Positions 23,611-33,402 of a stretch of 55,467 nt of DNA are shown here, one piece after another. The stretch is taken from the NCBI GenBank assembly GCA_913062865.1, contig CAJXWO010000014.1, forward strand, positions 1 through 55,467. Reading direction: 5' to 3'. Within the stretch, counting starts at the first letter, position 1; each line of letters begins with the position of its first letter. The DNA is from an uncultured Paracoccaceae bacterium. Lineage in GTDB: Bacteria; Pseudomonadota; Alphaproteobacteria; Rhodobacterales; Rhodobacteraceae. Under the pieces are notes generated by a model. The model was not told the origin of the DNA and made no database searches. It worked only from the letters and a program-made list of their open reading frames with translations. A program made the position numbers and the translations under genes.

Positions 23611-24855
23611 ATGACCTCGCTCATCTCCTTTGCCGCGCTCTTTCTGTCGATCATGATGATGCAGCTGTCGTCGGGCGGCGTGGGCCCGCTCGATGCGCTC
23701 GTGGGGCTCGAACAGGGCTTCAGCCGCTCGCAGGTGGGCCTCCTGGGCTCGGCCCATTTCCTCGGTTTCTTCATCGGCTGCTGGTGGGCGCCACGGATGA
23801 TGGGCCGCGTGGGCCATTCCCGCGCCTTCGCGGCCTTCACGGCGATGGGGGCCATCGGGCTCATCGGCCACACGCTCATGCTCGACCCCACCGCCTGGGC
23901 CGTCCTGCGCGTGGCCTCGGGCCTGTCGATCGCGGGCTGCTACACCATCGTCGATGCCTGGCTTCAGGCCAAGGTGACGAATGCCAACCGCGGGCGCACC
24001 ATGGGCATCTATCGCAGCACCGATCTGGGCGCGCAGCTCATCGCGCAAGGGCTGATCGGCCTTCTCGCGGGGCTCGAGACCTACATGGCCTACAACCTTC
24101 TGGCGCTGATAGCCTGCGCCTCGCTCCTGCCGCTCACACTGACCCAGGCCTCGCCCCCGGTTCTGCCCGCCGCGCCCAAGCTCGACCCGATGCTGGCGCT
24201 GCGCCGCTCGCCGCTGGCGGTGCTGGCGGTGATCGTGGCGGGGCTGACCGGCGCAGCCTTCCGGATGGTGGGGCCCATCTACGGCGCGGAACTGGGGCTG
24301 AGTCCCGGGCAGATCGGCCTTTTCCTCGCGGCCTTCGTGGCAGGGGGCGCGCTGGCGCAATACCCCGTGGGGTGGCTGGCCGACAGCCGCCCGCGCCGCA
24401 CGGTGCTCATCTGGCTCTCGCTCGCCGCCATTGCCAGCTCTGCGCTCACCGTCGCCATCGCCCATCTGGGCACCACGGCGGTGATGCTGTCGGCCGCGCT
24501 TTTCGGGCTCACCACCTACCCGGTCTATTCCGTGGCCACCGCCCATGCCCATGACTTCGCAAGCGACGATGAGCGGGTGGAGCTGTCGGCCGCGCTTGTC
24601 TTTCTCTTCGCCATCGGGGCCATCGCCGCGCCACTGATCACCTCGCGGCTCATCGACCTGTATGGCCCGCCCGCGCTCTTCGCCTTCATCGCCGTGGGGC
24701 ATGTGGTGCTGGCAGGCTACGGCCTTGCCCGGATGCGTGTCCGCCCCAGCCCGGAACAGCGCACGCGTTACACCTATGCCCCGCGCACATCCTTCCTGAT
24801 CGGGCGGATCACCGGGCGGCTGCGCAGCGGCGGGCGCGATGACGACAGGTCCTGA
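23611..24855 (+). CDS. MFS transporter
   Basis: 414 residues with twelve hydrophobic segments in two six-helix halves. The loop-2 signature is variant (FFIGCWWAPRMMGRVGHSRAF), and ESW/DAWLQAKVTNANRGRTMGIY matches the YcaD-like branch. The second half begins LAVLAVIVAGLTGAAFRMVGP. Start ATG 23611 directly begins the first helix. It is a paralog of the MFS protein at 53177. Substrate unknown. It precedes metG by 61 bp, but a functional link is unlikely. Confidence 0.85.
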   Translation: MTSLISFAALFLSIMMMQLSSGGVGPLDALVGLEQGFSRSQVGLLGSAHFLGFFIGCWWAPRMMGRVGHSRAFAAFTAMGAIGLIGHTLMLDPTAWAVLRVASGLSIAGCYTIVDAWLQAKVTNANRGRTMGIYRSTDLGAQLIAQGLIGLLAGLETYMAYNLLALIACASLLPLTLTQASPPVLPAAPKLDPMLALRRSPLAVLAVIVAGLTGAAFRMVGPIYGAELGLSPGQIGLFLAAFVAGGALAQYPVGWLADSRPRRTVLIWLSLAAIASSALTVAIAHLGTTAVMLSAALFGLTTYPVYSVATAHAHDFASDDERVELSAALVFLFAIGAIAAPLITSRLIDLYGPPALFAFIAVGHVVLAGYGLARMRVRPSPEQRTRYTYAPRTSFLIGRITGRLRSGGRDDDRS

Positions 24856-24916
24856 CCCTCTGGCCCTCGGCCCCGATTGCCAGTAGAGGGGGCACAACAA
24901 GCGAACAGGGACCGAC

Positions 24917-26635
24917 ATGACCCGTCATCTCATCACCTCCGCCATTCCCTATATCAACGGGATCAAGCACCTGGGCAATCTCGTGGGCAGCCAACTGCCC
25001 GCCGATCTTTATGCTCGCTACCAACGCGCGCGGGGGCGCGAGGTGCTGTTCCTCTGCGCCACCGACGAACACGGCACGCCCGCGGAACTGGCCGCCGCCA
25101 AAGCGGGCAAACCCGTGGCCGAATACTGCGCCGAAATGCATGGCATCCAGGCCGAGATCGCCCGCGGCTTCCGCCTCAGCTTCGACCATTTCGGCCGCTC
25201 TTCCTCACCCCAGAACCACCGGTTGACCCAGCATTTCGCTGGCCGCCTGGTGGAGGCCGGGCTTATTCGTGAAGTGACCGAAAAGCAGGTCTATTCCAAC
25301 GCCGACGGCCGCTTTCTGCCCGATCGCTATATCGAGGGCACGTGCCCCAATTGCGGCTACGACAAGGCCCGCGGCGACCAGTGCGAGAACTGCACGAAAC
25401 AGCTCGACCCGACCGATCTGATCGACCCGCGGTCGGCCATCTCGGGCTCCACCGATCTCGAAGTGCGCGAGACCAAACACCTCTACCTGCGCCAGTCGTC
25501 CATGCGCGACCGGCTGAACGCCTGGATCGACAGCAAATCCGACTGGCCTGTGCTCACCACCTCGATAGCCCGGAAATGGCTGAACGATGGCGACGGTCTC
25601 CAGGACCGCGGCATCACCCGCGACCTCGACTGGGGCATCCCGGTCAAGAAGGGCGATCAGGACTGGCCGGGGATGGAGGGCAAGGTCTTCTATGTCTGGT
25701 TCGACGCGCCCATCGAATACATCGCCTGCGGCGCCGAATGGGCCGAGGCCAACGGGCTCGATGACGCTGCCTGGGAACGCTGGTGGCGCACCGACAAGGG
25801 CGCGGACGACGTTCGCTACACCCAGTTCATGGGCAAGGACAACGTGCCCTTCCACACGCTCAGCTTCCCCGCCACGATCCTCGGCTCGAGCGAGGATTGG
25901 AAGCTTGTCGATTACATCAAGTCCTTCAATTATCTGAACTATGACGGCGGGCAGTTCTCCACCTCCCAGGGCCGCGGGGTGTTCATGGATCAGGCGCTGG
26001 CGATCCTGCCCGCGGATTACTGGCGCTGGTGGCTGCTCAGCCATGCGCCCGAAAGCTCGGATGCGGAATTCACCTGGGAGAACTTCCAGGCCTCGGTGAA
26101 CAAGGACCTGGCCGACGTATTGGGCAATTTCGTCTCCCGCGTGACCAAGTTCTGCCGCTCCAAGTTCGGCGAGGTGGTGCCCGAGGGCGGCCAACCCGGG
26201 CCCCGCGAGGCTGCGCTGATCCAGGAACTTACCACCCGCATCCGCGCCTACGAAGCCCATCAAGAGGCGATGGAAGTCCGCAAGGCCGCACAAGAGCTTC
26301 GCGCGATCTGGGTCGCGGGCAACGAATACCTGCAAGAGGCCGCGCCCTGGTCCACCTTCAAGGAAGACCCCGAACAAGCTGCCGCGCAGATCCGCCTCGC
26401 GCTCAACCTCATCCGCCTCTACGCGGTGCTGTCGTCGCCCTTCATCCCCGATGCGAGCGACCAGCTCATGGCGGCCATGGGCAGCACCGATTGGTCCTGG
26501 CCCGACGATGTCGAGACCGCCCTTGCCACCCTGCCCCCGGGCCATGCGTTCACCGTTCCGGATGTGACCTTCCGCAAGATCACCGACGAGGAACGCGAAG
26601 ACTGGCAGGCGCGTTTTTCGGGCACCCGCGACTGA
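24917..26635 (+). CDS. metG: Methionyl-tRNA synthetase
   Basis: 572 residues; charges tRNA-Met with methionine. The HIGH-type motif is in NGIKHLGN (near residue 15). A zinc knuckle [17 protein letters not shown] lies in the connective insertion, followed by the WFDAPIEYI catalytic region. The KMSKS loop is unusual: the aligned sequence is [11 protein letters not shown], so QFSTS replaces KMSKS and both lysines are lost. There is no C-terminal EMAP dimerisation domain, as expected for this shorter type. ATG 24917 follows an AGGGAC site. Otherwise complete and apparently functional. Confidence 0.92.
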   Translation: MTRHLITSAIPYINGIKHLGNLVGSQLPADLYARYQRARGREVLFLCATDEHGTPAELAAAKAGKPVAEYCAEMHGIQAEIARGFRLSFDHFGRSSSPQNHRLTQHFAGRLVEAGLIREVTEKQVYSNADGRFLPDRYIEGTCPNCGYDKARGDQCENCTKQLDPTDLIDPRSAISGSTDLEVRETKHLYLRQSSMRDRLNAWIDSKSDWPVLTTSIARKWLNDGDGLQDRGITRDLDWGIPVKKGDQDWPGMEGKVFYVWFDAPIEYIACGAEWAEANGLDDAAWERWWRTDKGADDVRYTQFMGKDNVPFHTLSFPATILGSSEDWKLVDYIKSFNYLNYDGGQFSTSQGRGVFMDQALAILPADYWRWWLLSHAPESSDAEFTWENFQASVNKDLADVLGNFVSRVTKFCRSKFGEVVPEGGQPGPREAALIQELTTRIRAYEAHQEAMEVRKAAQELRAIWVAGNEYLQEAAPWSTFKEDPEQAAAQIRLALNLIRLYAVLSSPFIPDASDQLMAAMGSTDWSWPDDVETALATLPPGHAFTVPDVTFRKITDEEREDWQARFSGTRD

Positions 26636-26674
26636 GCCCGGACTGAGACCTGGGGCGGCGCACTCCGCCCCTGG

Positions 26675-26699
26675 CTTCTTCTTGGCAAAAAAACCTCAG
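26675..26699 (+). repeat. Copy 3 of recurrent intergenic motif
   Basis: CTTCTTCTTGGCAAAA followed by AAACCTCAG, 40 bp after the metG stop. Nearly identical to the copy at 36446 (CTTCTTCTTGGCAAAA then ACACCTCAA). Confidence 0.6.
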
Positions 26700-26754
26700 A
26701 GCCACCGCGCACCCCGCGCATCCGTCGGTCGGCGCGTCGCATCGCAAATATCTG

Positions 26755-26778
26755 AATAAAGAGCGCGCGGAAGCGCTC
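26755..26778 (-). terminator. Rho-independent terminator of the CaiB/ABC operon
   Basis: Read on the minus strand: GAGCGC, TTCCGC loop, GCGCTC, then TTTATT. The stem overlaps the stop codon of the CaiB gene. It closes the leftward operon that begins at 36430. Confidence 0.65.
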
Positions 26779-27889
26779 AATTTGGCAACGCCCCGTCCGG
26801 GTCGCTCCCGTCGATCTCCGCGCGCAGGGCCGCACCGTCGCCGTCCCGCCCCGGGATCGGCAGCCCGTCGGGCACCGGGCCGAAGCGGGGCGCGGGGGCG
26901 GGCTCGGGGCGGCCGTCCCGCACCCGCCAGCTGCCTCGAGCGGCCATGTGGGGGTCGCGCGCGGCCTCCTCGGGGCTCAGCACCGGCGCCACGCAGGCGT
27001 CCGACCCCTCGAAGAGCTTGGCCCAATGGGCCTGCGGCGCGCCGGCAAAAATCTCCGCCAGCCGCGCGCTCAGCCCGGGCCAGGCCGCGCGGTCGAACTG
27101 TCCCTCGGCAAACTCGGCGTCTCCTTCAAGCCCCATCCGTTCCAGGAACAGCGCATAGAACTTGGGCTCCAGGCATTGCACGGTGACAAACCGACCGTCG
27201 GCACTGGCATAGGCCCGGCTCCAATGGGGTCCGTCCAATAGGCTTTGCCCCCGCGTCATCGACAGCGGCAGCGACGCCAGAAGCCCCATCATATGCGCCG
27301 CCCCGTCCACGATGGCCGCATCCACAACGCAACCCTCTCCGGTCCGCTGCGCCTGCAAAAGTCCCGAGAGCATCCCCGCCACGAGATAAAGCGCCCCGCC
27401 CCCGATATCGCCCAGAAGTGTCGGCGGCGGAAACGGCGCGTCCCCGGGCAGGCCCGCGTAATGCAGCGCGCCCGACAGCGACAGGTAATTCAGGTCATGC
27501 CCCGCCCGGGCCGCGCGCGGGCCGTCCTGCCCCCATCCGGTCATGCGGCCATAGACCAGCCGCGGAGTGTCCGCGCGCAGAACCTCGGGCCCCAGCCCCA
27601 GCCGCTCCATCACGCCGGGACGGAAGCCCTCGATCAGCCCGTCCGCCGTGCCGATCAGCCGGCGGGCAAAGCCCGCATCGCCCGCGTCCTTGAGATCGAG
27701 CGCGATGGACCGTTTCCCCCGGTCCAGCGGATTGCCCGCCTCCAGCCCCGGCGGCGGGGTGCCGCCCTTGCGGTGGATGACGATCACCTCGGCCCCCATC
27801 TCGGCCAGCATCATCGCGGCAAAGGGCGCGGGCCCCAGCCCCTCCACCTCGACGATACGCAGGCCCGCAAGCGGCGGCATGGGTCTCAC
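26777..27889 (-). CDS. CaiB/BaiF family CoA-transferase (or alpha-methylacyl-CoA racemase-like)
   Basis: 370 residues of the class-III CoA-transferase fold: LAGLRIVEVEGLGPAPFAAMMLAEMGAEVI at the N-terminus, then LDRGKRSIALDLK and LPGDAPFPPPTLLGDIGGG. The catalytic Asp region (DLNYLSLSGALH) and the YGRMTGWGQDGP motif fit CaiB and racemase (AMACR) members, which cannot be separated by eye. Starts either GTG 27889, overlapping the ABC ATPase stop (GTGA), or ATG 27880. Last gene of the transport/hydrolysis operon, so it may activate or racemise a released acid. Confidence 0.82.
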   Translation of the reverse strand: MRPMPPLAGLRIVEVEGLGPAPFAAMMLAEMGAEVIVIHRKGGTPPPGLEAGNPLDRGKRSIALDLKDAGDAGFARRLIGTADGLIEGFRPGVMERLGLGPEVLRADTPRLVYGRMTGWGQDGPRAARAGHDLNYLSLSGALHYAGLPGDAPFPPPTLLGDIGGGALYLVAGMLSGLLQAQRTGEGCVVDAAIVDGAAHMMGLLASLPLSMTRGQSLLDGPHWSRAYASADGRFVTVQCLEPKFYALFLERMGLEGDAEFAEGQFDRAAWPGLSARLAEIFAGAPQAHWAKLFEGSDACVAPVLSPEEAARDPHMAARGSWRVRDGRPEPAPAPRFGPVPDGLPIPGRDGDGAALRAEIDGSDPDGALPN

Positions 27890-29538
27890 AGCGCCGTCTC
27901 GGCCGAGCCCACGTTATCCACCCCGCGCGCGTCCAGCAGATGCGTCAGCCAGTCGGGGTCCATCTCGGGCACGGAACTGAGCAGAAGGTCGGTATAGGGG
28001 TGGTGCGGCGGGCGGAACATCTCGTCCTTTGGCCCGTGTTCGACCACGCGCCCGTTCTGCATCACCACCACCTCGTCGGCGATGGCGCGGACGGTGGCCA
28101 GGTCATGGGTGATGAACATGTAGGACAGGTCCAGCTCTTTCTGCAGCCGGTCCAGCAGTTTCAGGATGCCCTCGGCCACCAGCTGATCCAGCGCCGATGT
28201 GACTTCGTCGCAGATGATGAAGGCGGGCTCGGCAGCCAGTGCCCGGGCGATGCCGATGCGCTGTTTCTGCCCGCCCGACAGTTCGGGAGGCAGCCGATCA
28301 TAGAACTCGGCCGGATCGAGCTCGATCAGCTCCAGCAGCTCTTCGACCCGCTTGCGCAACGCCGCCCCGCTCAGGCCCGAATAGAACTGCGCGGGCCGCC
28401 CGATGATCTCGCTGATCCGGATCTTGGGGTTCAGCGCCGTGTCCGCCATCTGGTAGATCATCTGGGCGTGGCGCAGTTGGTCCTTGGTCCGATCCGTATA
28501 GCGCGGCGGCAGGGCCTGGCCCTCGAACAGGATCTCGCCCCGTGTGGGCGGCAAAAGCCCGGTGATGCAGCGCGCGGTCGTGGATTTGCCCGACCCGCTT
28601 TCACCCACCACCGCCACCGTGCGGCCGCGATGGATGTCAAAGCTCACATCCTCCAGCACCTTGACCTTGCCATAGGCCGCCGAGACGCCCCGCACCGACA
28701 CCACCGGCACCTCGTCCGGGCCCGCCAAGGGCTTTTGCTGGCGTTTGAAACTGCGCACGGCCCAAAGGCTCTTGGTATAGTCCTGTTTGGGGTCAGTCAG
28801 CATCTCGCGCGTGGGCGCCTCGTCAACCTCTTCGCCCTTGAGCAGCACCTTGATCGTGTCGGCCATCTGCGCCACCACCGCCAGGTCATGGGTGATGTAG
28901 ATCGCCGCCGTGTCGAAGCGTTCGACGATCTCGCGGATCGCGGCCAGCACCTCGATCTGGGTGGTCACATCGAGCGCCGTGGTGGGCTCGTCAAAGATGA
29001 TGAGGTCCGGCCTGCACGCCATCGCCATCGCCGTCATCGCCCGCTGCAACTGCCCGCCCGACACCTGGTGGGGATAGCGGAACCCAATCTCGTCCGGGTT
29101 GGGCAGGCGCAGCTGTTCGTAAAGCGCCATGGCATCTGCCTCGGCCTCGGCCCGCGATTGCAGGCCATACATCACCGGCGCCTCGGTGTGCTGGTCGATG
29201 ATCTTGTGCGCGGGATTGAAGCTCGCCGCCGCCGATTGCGCCACATAGGCGATGCGTTTGCCCCTGAGCTTGCGCTTTTCTTCGCGGCCGGCGGTGGTCA
29301 GGTCGAGCCCGTCGAAGACAATCGACCCGCCCGAGATCCGCGTGCCGTCTCGGGCAAAGCCCATGGAGGCCGCACCGATGGTGGATTTGCCCGCGCCGGA
29401 CTCTCCGATCAGCCCCAGCACTTCGCCCTTGTGCAGGGTCAGGTCCACGCCCTTGATGATGGGCTGCCACTCTTCGCCGGTATACCCGTCTATCCGCAGG
29501 TCGCGGATCTCCAGCAGCACCTCGCGCGCATCGCTCAT
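27886..29538 (-). CDS. Oligopeptide-type ABC transporter, fused double ATPase (DppD-DppF type)
   Basis: 550 residues with two complete nucleotide-binding domains. The first has Walker [10 protein letters not shown], signature VSGGQLQR and Walker [13 protein letters not shown]. The second has [17 protein letters not shown] and [12 protein letters not shown]. Such fused pairs power peptide/nickel-type importers. It overlaps the permease gene by 4 bp upstream and the CaiB gene by 4 bp downstream. Both domains look catalytically intact. Confidence 0.92.
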   Translation of the reverse strand: MSDAREVLLEIRDLRIDGYTGEEWQPIIKGVDLTLHKGEVLGLIGESGAGKSTIGAASMGFARDGTRISGGSIVFDGLDLTTAGREEKRKLRGKRIAYVAQSAAASFNPAHKIIDQHTEAPVMYGLQSRAEAEADAMALYEQLRLPNPDEIGFRYPHQVSGGQLQRAMTAMAMACRPDLIIFDEPTTALDVTTQIEVLAAIREIVERFDTAAIYITHDLAVVAQMADTIKVLLKGEEVDEAPTREMLTDPKQDYTKSLWAVRSFKRQQKPLAGPDEVPVVSVRGVSAAYGKVKVLEDVSFDIHRGRTVAVVGESGSGKSTTARCITGLLPPTRGEILFEGQALPPRYTDRTKDQLRHAQMIYQMADTALNPKIRISEIIGRPAQFYSGLSGAALRKRVEELLELIELDPAEFYDRLPPELSGGQKQRIGIARALAAEPAFIICDEVTSALDQLVAEGILKLLDRLQKELDLSYMFITHDLATVRAIADEVVVMQNGRVVEHGPKDEMFRPPHHPYTDLLLSSVPEMDPDWLTHLLDARGVDNVGSAETAL

Positions 29539-30605
29539 CCCTGGCCCTCCTTAAGTCCCGAAGACCGGTAGAGCATCCAGTCCACCACGAAATTGATCGC
29601 CACGGTCAACAGCGCAATGGCCGCCGCGGGGATCAGAGGGGTGACCACGCCGAACGAGATCAGCGTCGCGTTTTCCCGCACCATCGACCCCCAATCGGCC
29701 GTGGGCGGCTGGATGCCGAGGCCCAGGAAAGAAAGCCCTGCGATCAGCAGGAAGACGAAGCAGAACTCCAGCCCGAACTCCGCCACGAGGGGGGCTGTGG
29801 AATTGGGCAGGATCTCGCGCCGGATCAGGTACCAGTCGCCCTCACCCCTCAGCTTGGCCGCCTCGACGTAATCCATGACCACGATATTGCCCGCCACCGC
29901 GCGGGTCAGGCGGAACACGCGCGGCGAATAGATCACCGCAACCGTCACGACGATCACGCCCAGATTGGTGCCGAAGATCGACAGGATGAGCAGGGCAAAG
30001 ATCAGCGACGGGATCGACATGATCACATCGGCCAACCGGCCCATCACCTGGTCGAACCAGCCGCCCTTGACCGCCGCCAAAAGACCCGCGATGGCCCCGG
30101 CGATGAACGCAAGCACCGTTGCCATCAGCGCCAGCCCCACGGTGTTGCGCGCGCCATAGATCAGGCGGCTGAACAGGTCGCGCCCCAGCTGGTCGGCCCC
30201 CAGGATCATCTGGTCGTCGGCCATGGCAAAGGCAGACCCCACCACCTCGGCCTCGCCATAGGGCGCGATCAGCGGCGCAAAAAGGCCCGCGATGGCGTAG
30301 ATCAGGATCACCAACATACCAAAGGCCGCCGTCAACGGGGCCGTACGCATCACCTGCGCCCCGCCTTGGGGCAGCACAGCGATCAGCAGAAAGCGAAACG
30401 CATAGGCCGCAATCGCAGCGCCCATCAGGACAGCGGCCGCGATGGACAGCACGTTGAGGCTACCCACCCCGCCGAGCAGATAGAACAACGCCGCCAGCAG
30501 GGCCACGACGACCACGGTGATCGTCAGCTCCCTGTCTCGGCGGACGAGGCTGTAGCCCAGGCCCAGGGCCAGAACGGCGATGAAGACGTAGCTCAGGATA
30601 CTCAT
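29535..30605 (-). CDS. Oligopeptide-type ABC transporter permease (DppC-like) with extended N-terminus
   Basis: 356 residues. The C-terminal 270 match DppC-type permeases: APLIAPYGEAEVVGSAF, LGADQLGRDLFSRLIYGARNTVGLAL and the EAA loop DYVEAAKLRGEGDWYLIRREILPNS. About 85 extra N-terminal residues form two to three additional hydrophobic segments (MSILSYVFIAVLALGLGYSLV, TITVVVVALLAALFYLLGG, LSIAAAVLMGAAIAAYAF), longer than usual. Start ATG 30605, 10 bp from the upstream permease stop. Confidence 0.88.
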   Translation of the reverse strand: MSILSYVFIAVLALGLGYSLVRRDRELTITVVVVALLAALFYLLGGVGSLNVLSIAAAVLMGAAIAAYAFRFLLIAVLPQGGAQVMRTAPLTAAFGMLVILIYAIAGLFAPLIAPYGEAEVVGSAFAMADDQMILGADQLGRDLFSRLIYGARNTVGLALMATVLAFIAGAIAGLLAAVKGGWFDQVMGRLADVIMSIPSLIFALLILSIFGTNLGVIVVTVAVIYSPRVFRLTRAVAGNIVVMDYVEAAKLRGEGDWYLIRREILPNSTAPLVAEFGLEFCFVFLLIAGLSFLGLGIQPPTADWGSMVRENATLISFGVVTPLIPAAAIALLTVAINFVVDWMLYRSSGLKEGQG

Positions 30606-30615
30606 CGCGCGCGCC

Positions 30616-31572
30616 TCACTTCGGATGCCTGAGGCGCGGATTGGTCAGGATCGCCCCCACATCCGCCGCGAGGTTCAAAAGGATAAAGGTCGCCGCGAAG
30701 ATCAGGCAGCAGGCCTGCACGATGGGAAAGTCGCGCTTGGCCACCGCATCGACCAAAAGCTGGCCGATGCCCGGATAGACGAATACAACCTCAACCAGCA
30801 CCACGCCGGTGATGAGATAGGCCAGGTTCAGCGCGACCACGTTGATGATCGGGGCCCATGCATTGGGCAGCGCGTGGCGCACGATCCGGCGCCAGGGCGG
30901 CACGCCCTTGAGCCGGGCCATCTCGATGTAAGGAGACGCCAAAAGGTTGATGATCGCCGCCCGGGTCATGCGCATCATGTGGGCCGTCACCACCAGCACC
31001 AGCGTGAGCGCGGACAGGAACGCGCGGTAAAGCTGGTCGGTCAGGCTCATGTCGCCCGACAGGCTCGCGTTCGACGGGAACCAGCCCGTGCGGATCGACA
31101 GGAACAGGATCAGGATGTAGCCCACGAAAAACTCGGGGCTCGATATCGAGGTCAGCGTGGCCACATTGGCCACCCGGTCGAAGATCGAGTTGCGCAGAAG
31201 CGCCACCAGCACGCCCAGAAGGATCGCCAGGGGCACGGCGATGACGGCGGCGTAGGCCGCCAGGAAGAGCGTGTTGGCAAAGCGGGTGGCGATCGCCTCG
31301 CCCACGGGCGCGCCGGAAATCAGCGAGGTGCCGAAATCCCCCCTGAGCGCACCGCCCAGCCATTCGAGATACCGCACCGGCGCGGGCCGGTCCAATCCCA
31401 GCTGGCGACGCATCGCCTCAACCGTTTCCTCGGTCGCGGCCTGGCCCAGAACCGCCTCGGCCAGATCGCCGGGCAGAAGCTCGACCGCGAAGAAGATCAG
31501 CACCGAGACGACGAGTAGCGTCAAAAGGCCAAGGCCAAGCCGGGTGGCAACCAGCCGGAGCAGTTTTGCCAT
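30616..31572 (-). CDS. Oligopeptide-type ABC transporter permease (DppB-like)
   Basis: 318 residues. The N-terminus MAKLLRLVATRLGLGLLTLLVVSVLIFFAVELLPGDLAE is the DppB pattern, with the EAA-type loop SPYIEMARLKGVPPWRRIVRHALPNAW and the C-terminal PGIGQLLVDAVAKRDFPIVQA. ATG 31572 is chosen; upstream in-frame sequence is spacer. The 126-bp gap to the binding-protein gene contains two inverted repeats. Confidence 0.9.
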   Translation of the reverse strand: MAKLLRLVATRLGLGLLTLLVVSVLIFFAVELLPGDLAEAVLGQAATEETVEAMRRQLGLDRPAPVRYLEWLGGALRGDFGTSLISGAPVGEAIATRFANTLFLAAYAAVIAVPLAILLGVLVALLRNSIFDRVANVATLTSISSPEFFVGYILILFLSIRTGWFPSNASLSGDMSLTDQLYRAFLSALTLVLVVTAHMMRMTRAAIINLLASPYIEMARLKGVPPWRRIVRHALPNAWAPIINVVALNLAYLITGVVLVEVVFVYPGIGQLLVDAVAKRDFPIVQACCLIFAATFILLNLAADVGAILTNPRLRHPK

Positions 31573-31636
31573 GTCAGTCCCTATCGTGGCGCCCGTTCGG
31601 TCCGGGATCGGCCGGGGCGTCCGTCTTTCGTTTGTG

Positions 31637-31690
31637 GCCCGCACCATGCGGGCAAAGCGATACGGCCGGGACGCTGTCACACCCCGGCCG
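31637..31690 (-). promoter_or_regulatory. Two inverted repeats between the binding-protein and permease genes
   Basis: The first stem on the transcript is CGGCCGGG/CCCGGCCG (31663-31690, 12-nt loop), the second GCCCGCA/TGCGGGC (31637-31653, 3-nt loop). They follow the binding-protein stop by 9 bp and probably set the excess of binding protein over permease, as at 3167 and 45919. Confidence 0.5.
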
Positions 31691-31698
31691 CGTCAGGT

Positions 31699-33270
31699 TC
31701 ACGCGAAGGACCAGCGCTCCATCCAGCGCTCGCCGTCCTGGTCCCAATGGGACGACATGCTGTCGCCTGTCACCACGTCATTGCTCAGGGCAAAGGTGTA
31801 GTTGGCGAACATCGGGATGATGACGCCGCCATCCTGGTTCACGATGGCCTGCATCTCGTAATACATCTCGCGGCGCTTGGCCTCGTCGAGTTCCGCGCGC
31901 GCCGTGACCAGCAGCTCGTTGAAGCGGTCGTTCTCCCAGAAGCTGTCGTTCCAGGCCGCGCCCGCCGCATAAGCGGTGGTGAACATCGCATCCTCGACCG
32001 GGCGGCCGCCCCAGTAGACGGCGCTGAACGGGTGCTTCATCCACACGTCCGACCAGTAGCCATCGTTGGGCTTGCGCGCGACCTGCACGTCGATGCCCAC
32101 CGCCTTGGCCGAGTTCTGGAACAGAACCGCCGCGTCAACCGCACCGGGGAAGGCCGCATCGGCCGCCGCCAGTTCCACGGTCAGCGTGTCCATGCCGGCC
32201 TCTTTGAGGTAGAACTTGGCCTTGTCCGGGTCATAGGGCGTCTGCGCCAGCTCGTCGTTATAGTAACGCTGGCCTTGCCCGATCGGGTGGTCGTTGCCGA
32301 CCGAGCCGTAGCCGAACAGGATCTTTTCCACGAGCTCTTCCCGGTTGATCGCATGCTTGAGCGCGAGGCGCACATTGGCGTCGGTATAGGGATCCTTGTT
32401 GCAGGACATCGCAAAGGTGTAGTGCTGGTTGCCCGCAACCGACTGGATGTTCAGGTTCGGGTTGCGCTCCATTAGGCCGATGGTCTTCAGGTCCAGCTTG
32501 TCGATGGCATGCACGTCGCCGGAAATCAGCGCCGTGGTGCGCGCGTTCAGATCGACGATGGACAAAAGCTCCGCCTCGTTGAACCAGCCGCGCTCCTGGT
32601 TCCAGTCGTTTTCGTTCCGTGCGAACCGCGCCTGCACACCCGGCTGGAATTCGACCAGGGTGTAGGGGCCGCAGCCATCGCCCGACTGCCAGTCCATCGC
32701 GCCGTCCTTGGTGGGGCAGATGGCCAGGTGATAGTCGGTGAAGGTAAAGGGAAAGTCCGCGCTGCCCGCCGAAAGGGTGAACACGACCGTGTCGCCGCCC
32801 TCGGTCGAGATGTCGGTGATCGCTTCCAAAAGCGGCTTCGCGGCCGAGGTCGACTCTTCGCCCCGGTGAAACTGGATCGCGTTGACAACGTCCTCGGGCG
32901 TCAGCGCCTTGCCCGAATGGAAGGTCACGCCCTGGCGCAGCTTGAAGCGCCAGATCTTGGCGTCCGGTGTCGCCTCCCAGCTTTCGGCCAGTTCCGGCTG
33001 GAGCGATCCGTCCGCACCCACGCTCGTCAGGTAGCCGTGAATGCCGTAAGCCAGCGCCAGCATGAACCCGTTTTCCCAGGACCCCGGGTTCAGCGTGTCG
33101 GTGGTCGACCCGTGCCCCTTGGCACAGCGGAAGGTGCCCCCGCGCTTGGGTTGCGCGCGGGCCGGGCCGCCCAGAATCCCTGCCCCCAGCGCCACGGCAG
33201 CACCGGCAGCCGAGGTATTGAGAAAGTTACGGCGGGTCAGCCCGCCTGCGGGTTTGATCAGTCTGGTCAT
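31699..33270 (-). CDS. Oligopeptide-type ABC transporter, substrate-binding protein (Tat-exported)
   Basis: 523 residues of the SBP_bac_5 family: FRCAKGHGSTTDTLNPGSW, LRQGVTFHSGKALTPEDVV, then the long C-terminal lobe. It has a twin-arginine signal (LTRRNFLNTSAAGAAVALGA), so the folded protein is probably exported by Tat. The ligand cannot be read from sequence; nearby deacylase, lactonase and PLP enzymes suggest an acylated or modified amino compound. Upstream spacer 33271-33402 separates it from the lactonase gene and may contain an internal promoter. Confidence 0.9.
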   Translation of the reverse strand: MTRLIKPAGGLTRRNFLNTSAAGAAVALGAGILGGPARAQPKRGGTFRCAKGHGSTTDTLNPGSWENGFMLALAYGIHGYLTSVGADGSLQPELAESWEATPDAKIWRFKLRQGVTFHSGKALTPEDVVNAIQFHRGEESTSAAKPLLEAITDISTEGGDTVVFTLSAGSADFPFTFTDYHLAICPTKDGAMDWQSGDGCGPYTLVEFQPGVQARFARNENDWNQERGWFNEAELLSIVDLNARTTALISGDVHAIDKLDLKTIGLMERNPNLNIQSVAGNQHYTFAMSCNKDPYTDANVRLALKHAINREELVEKILFGYGSVGNDHPIGQGQRYYNDELAQTPYDPDKAKFYLKEAGMDTLTVELAAADAAFPGAVDAAVLFQNSAKAVGIDVQVARKPNDGYWSDVWMKHPFSAVYWGGRPVEDAMFTTAYAAGAAWNDSFWENDRFNELLVTARAELDEAKRREMYYEMQAIVNQDGGVIIPMFANYTFALSNDVVTGDSMSSHWDQDGERWMERWSFA

Positions 33271-33402
33271 TCGCGTCTCCCTGTTTTCCGGTCGGGTGCG
33301 TCATGGTCTGTTTGCGTCACAAAGCATGTCGTTTTCGACCTTTTCGGGCATTGGATCGGAAAGCGCGCGGCAAATCAACCCTGCGCACTGTCTCATCCCC
33401 TC

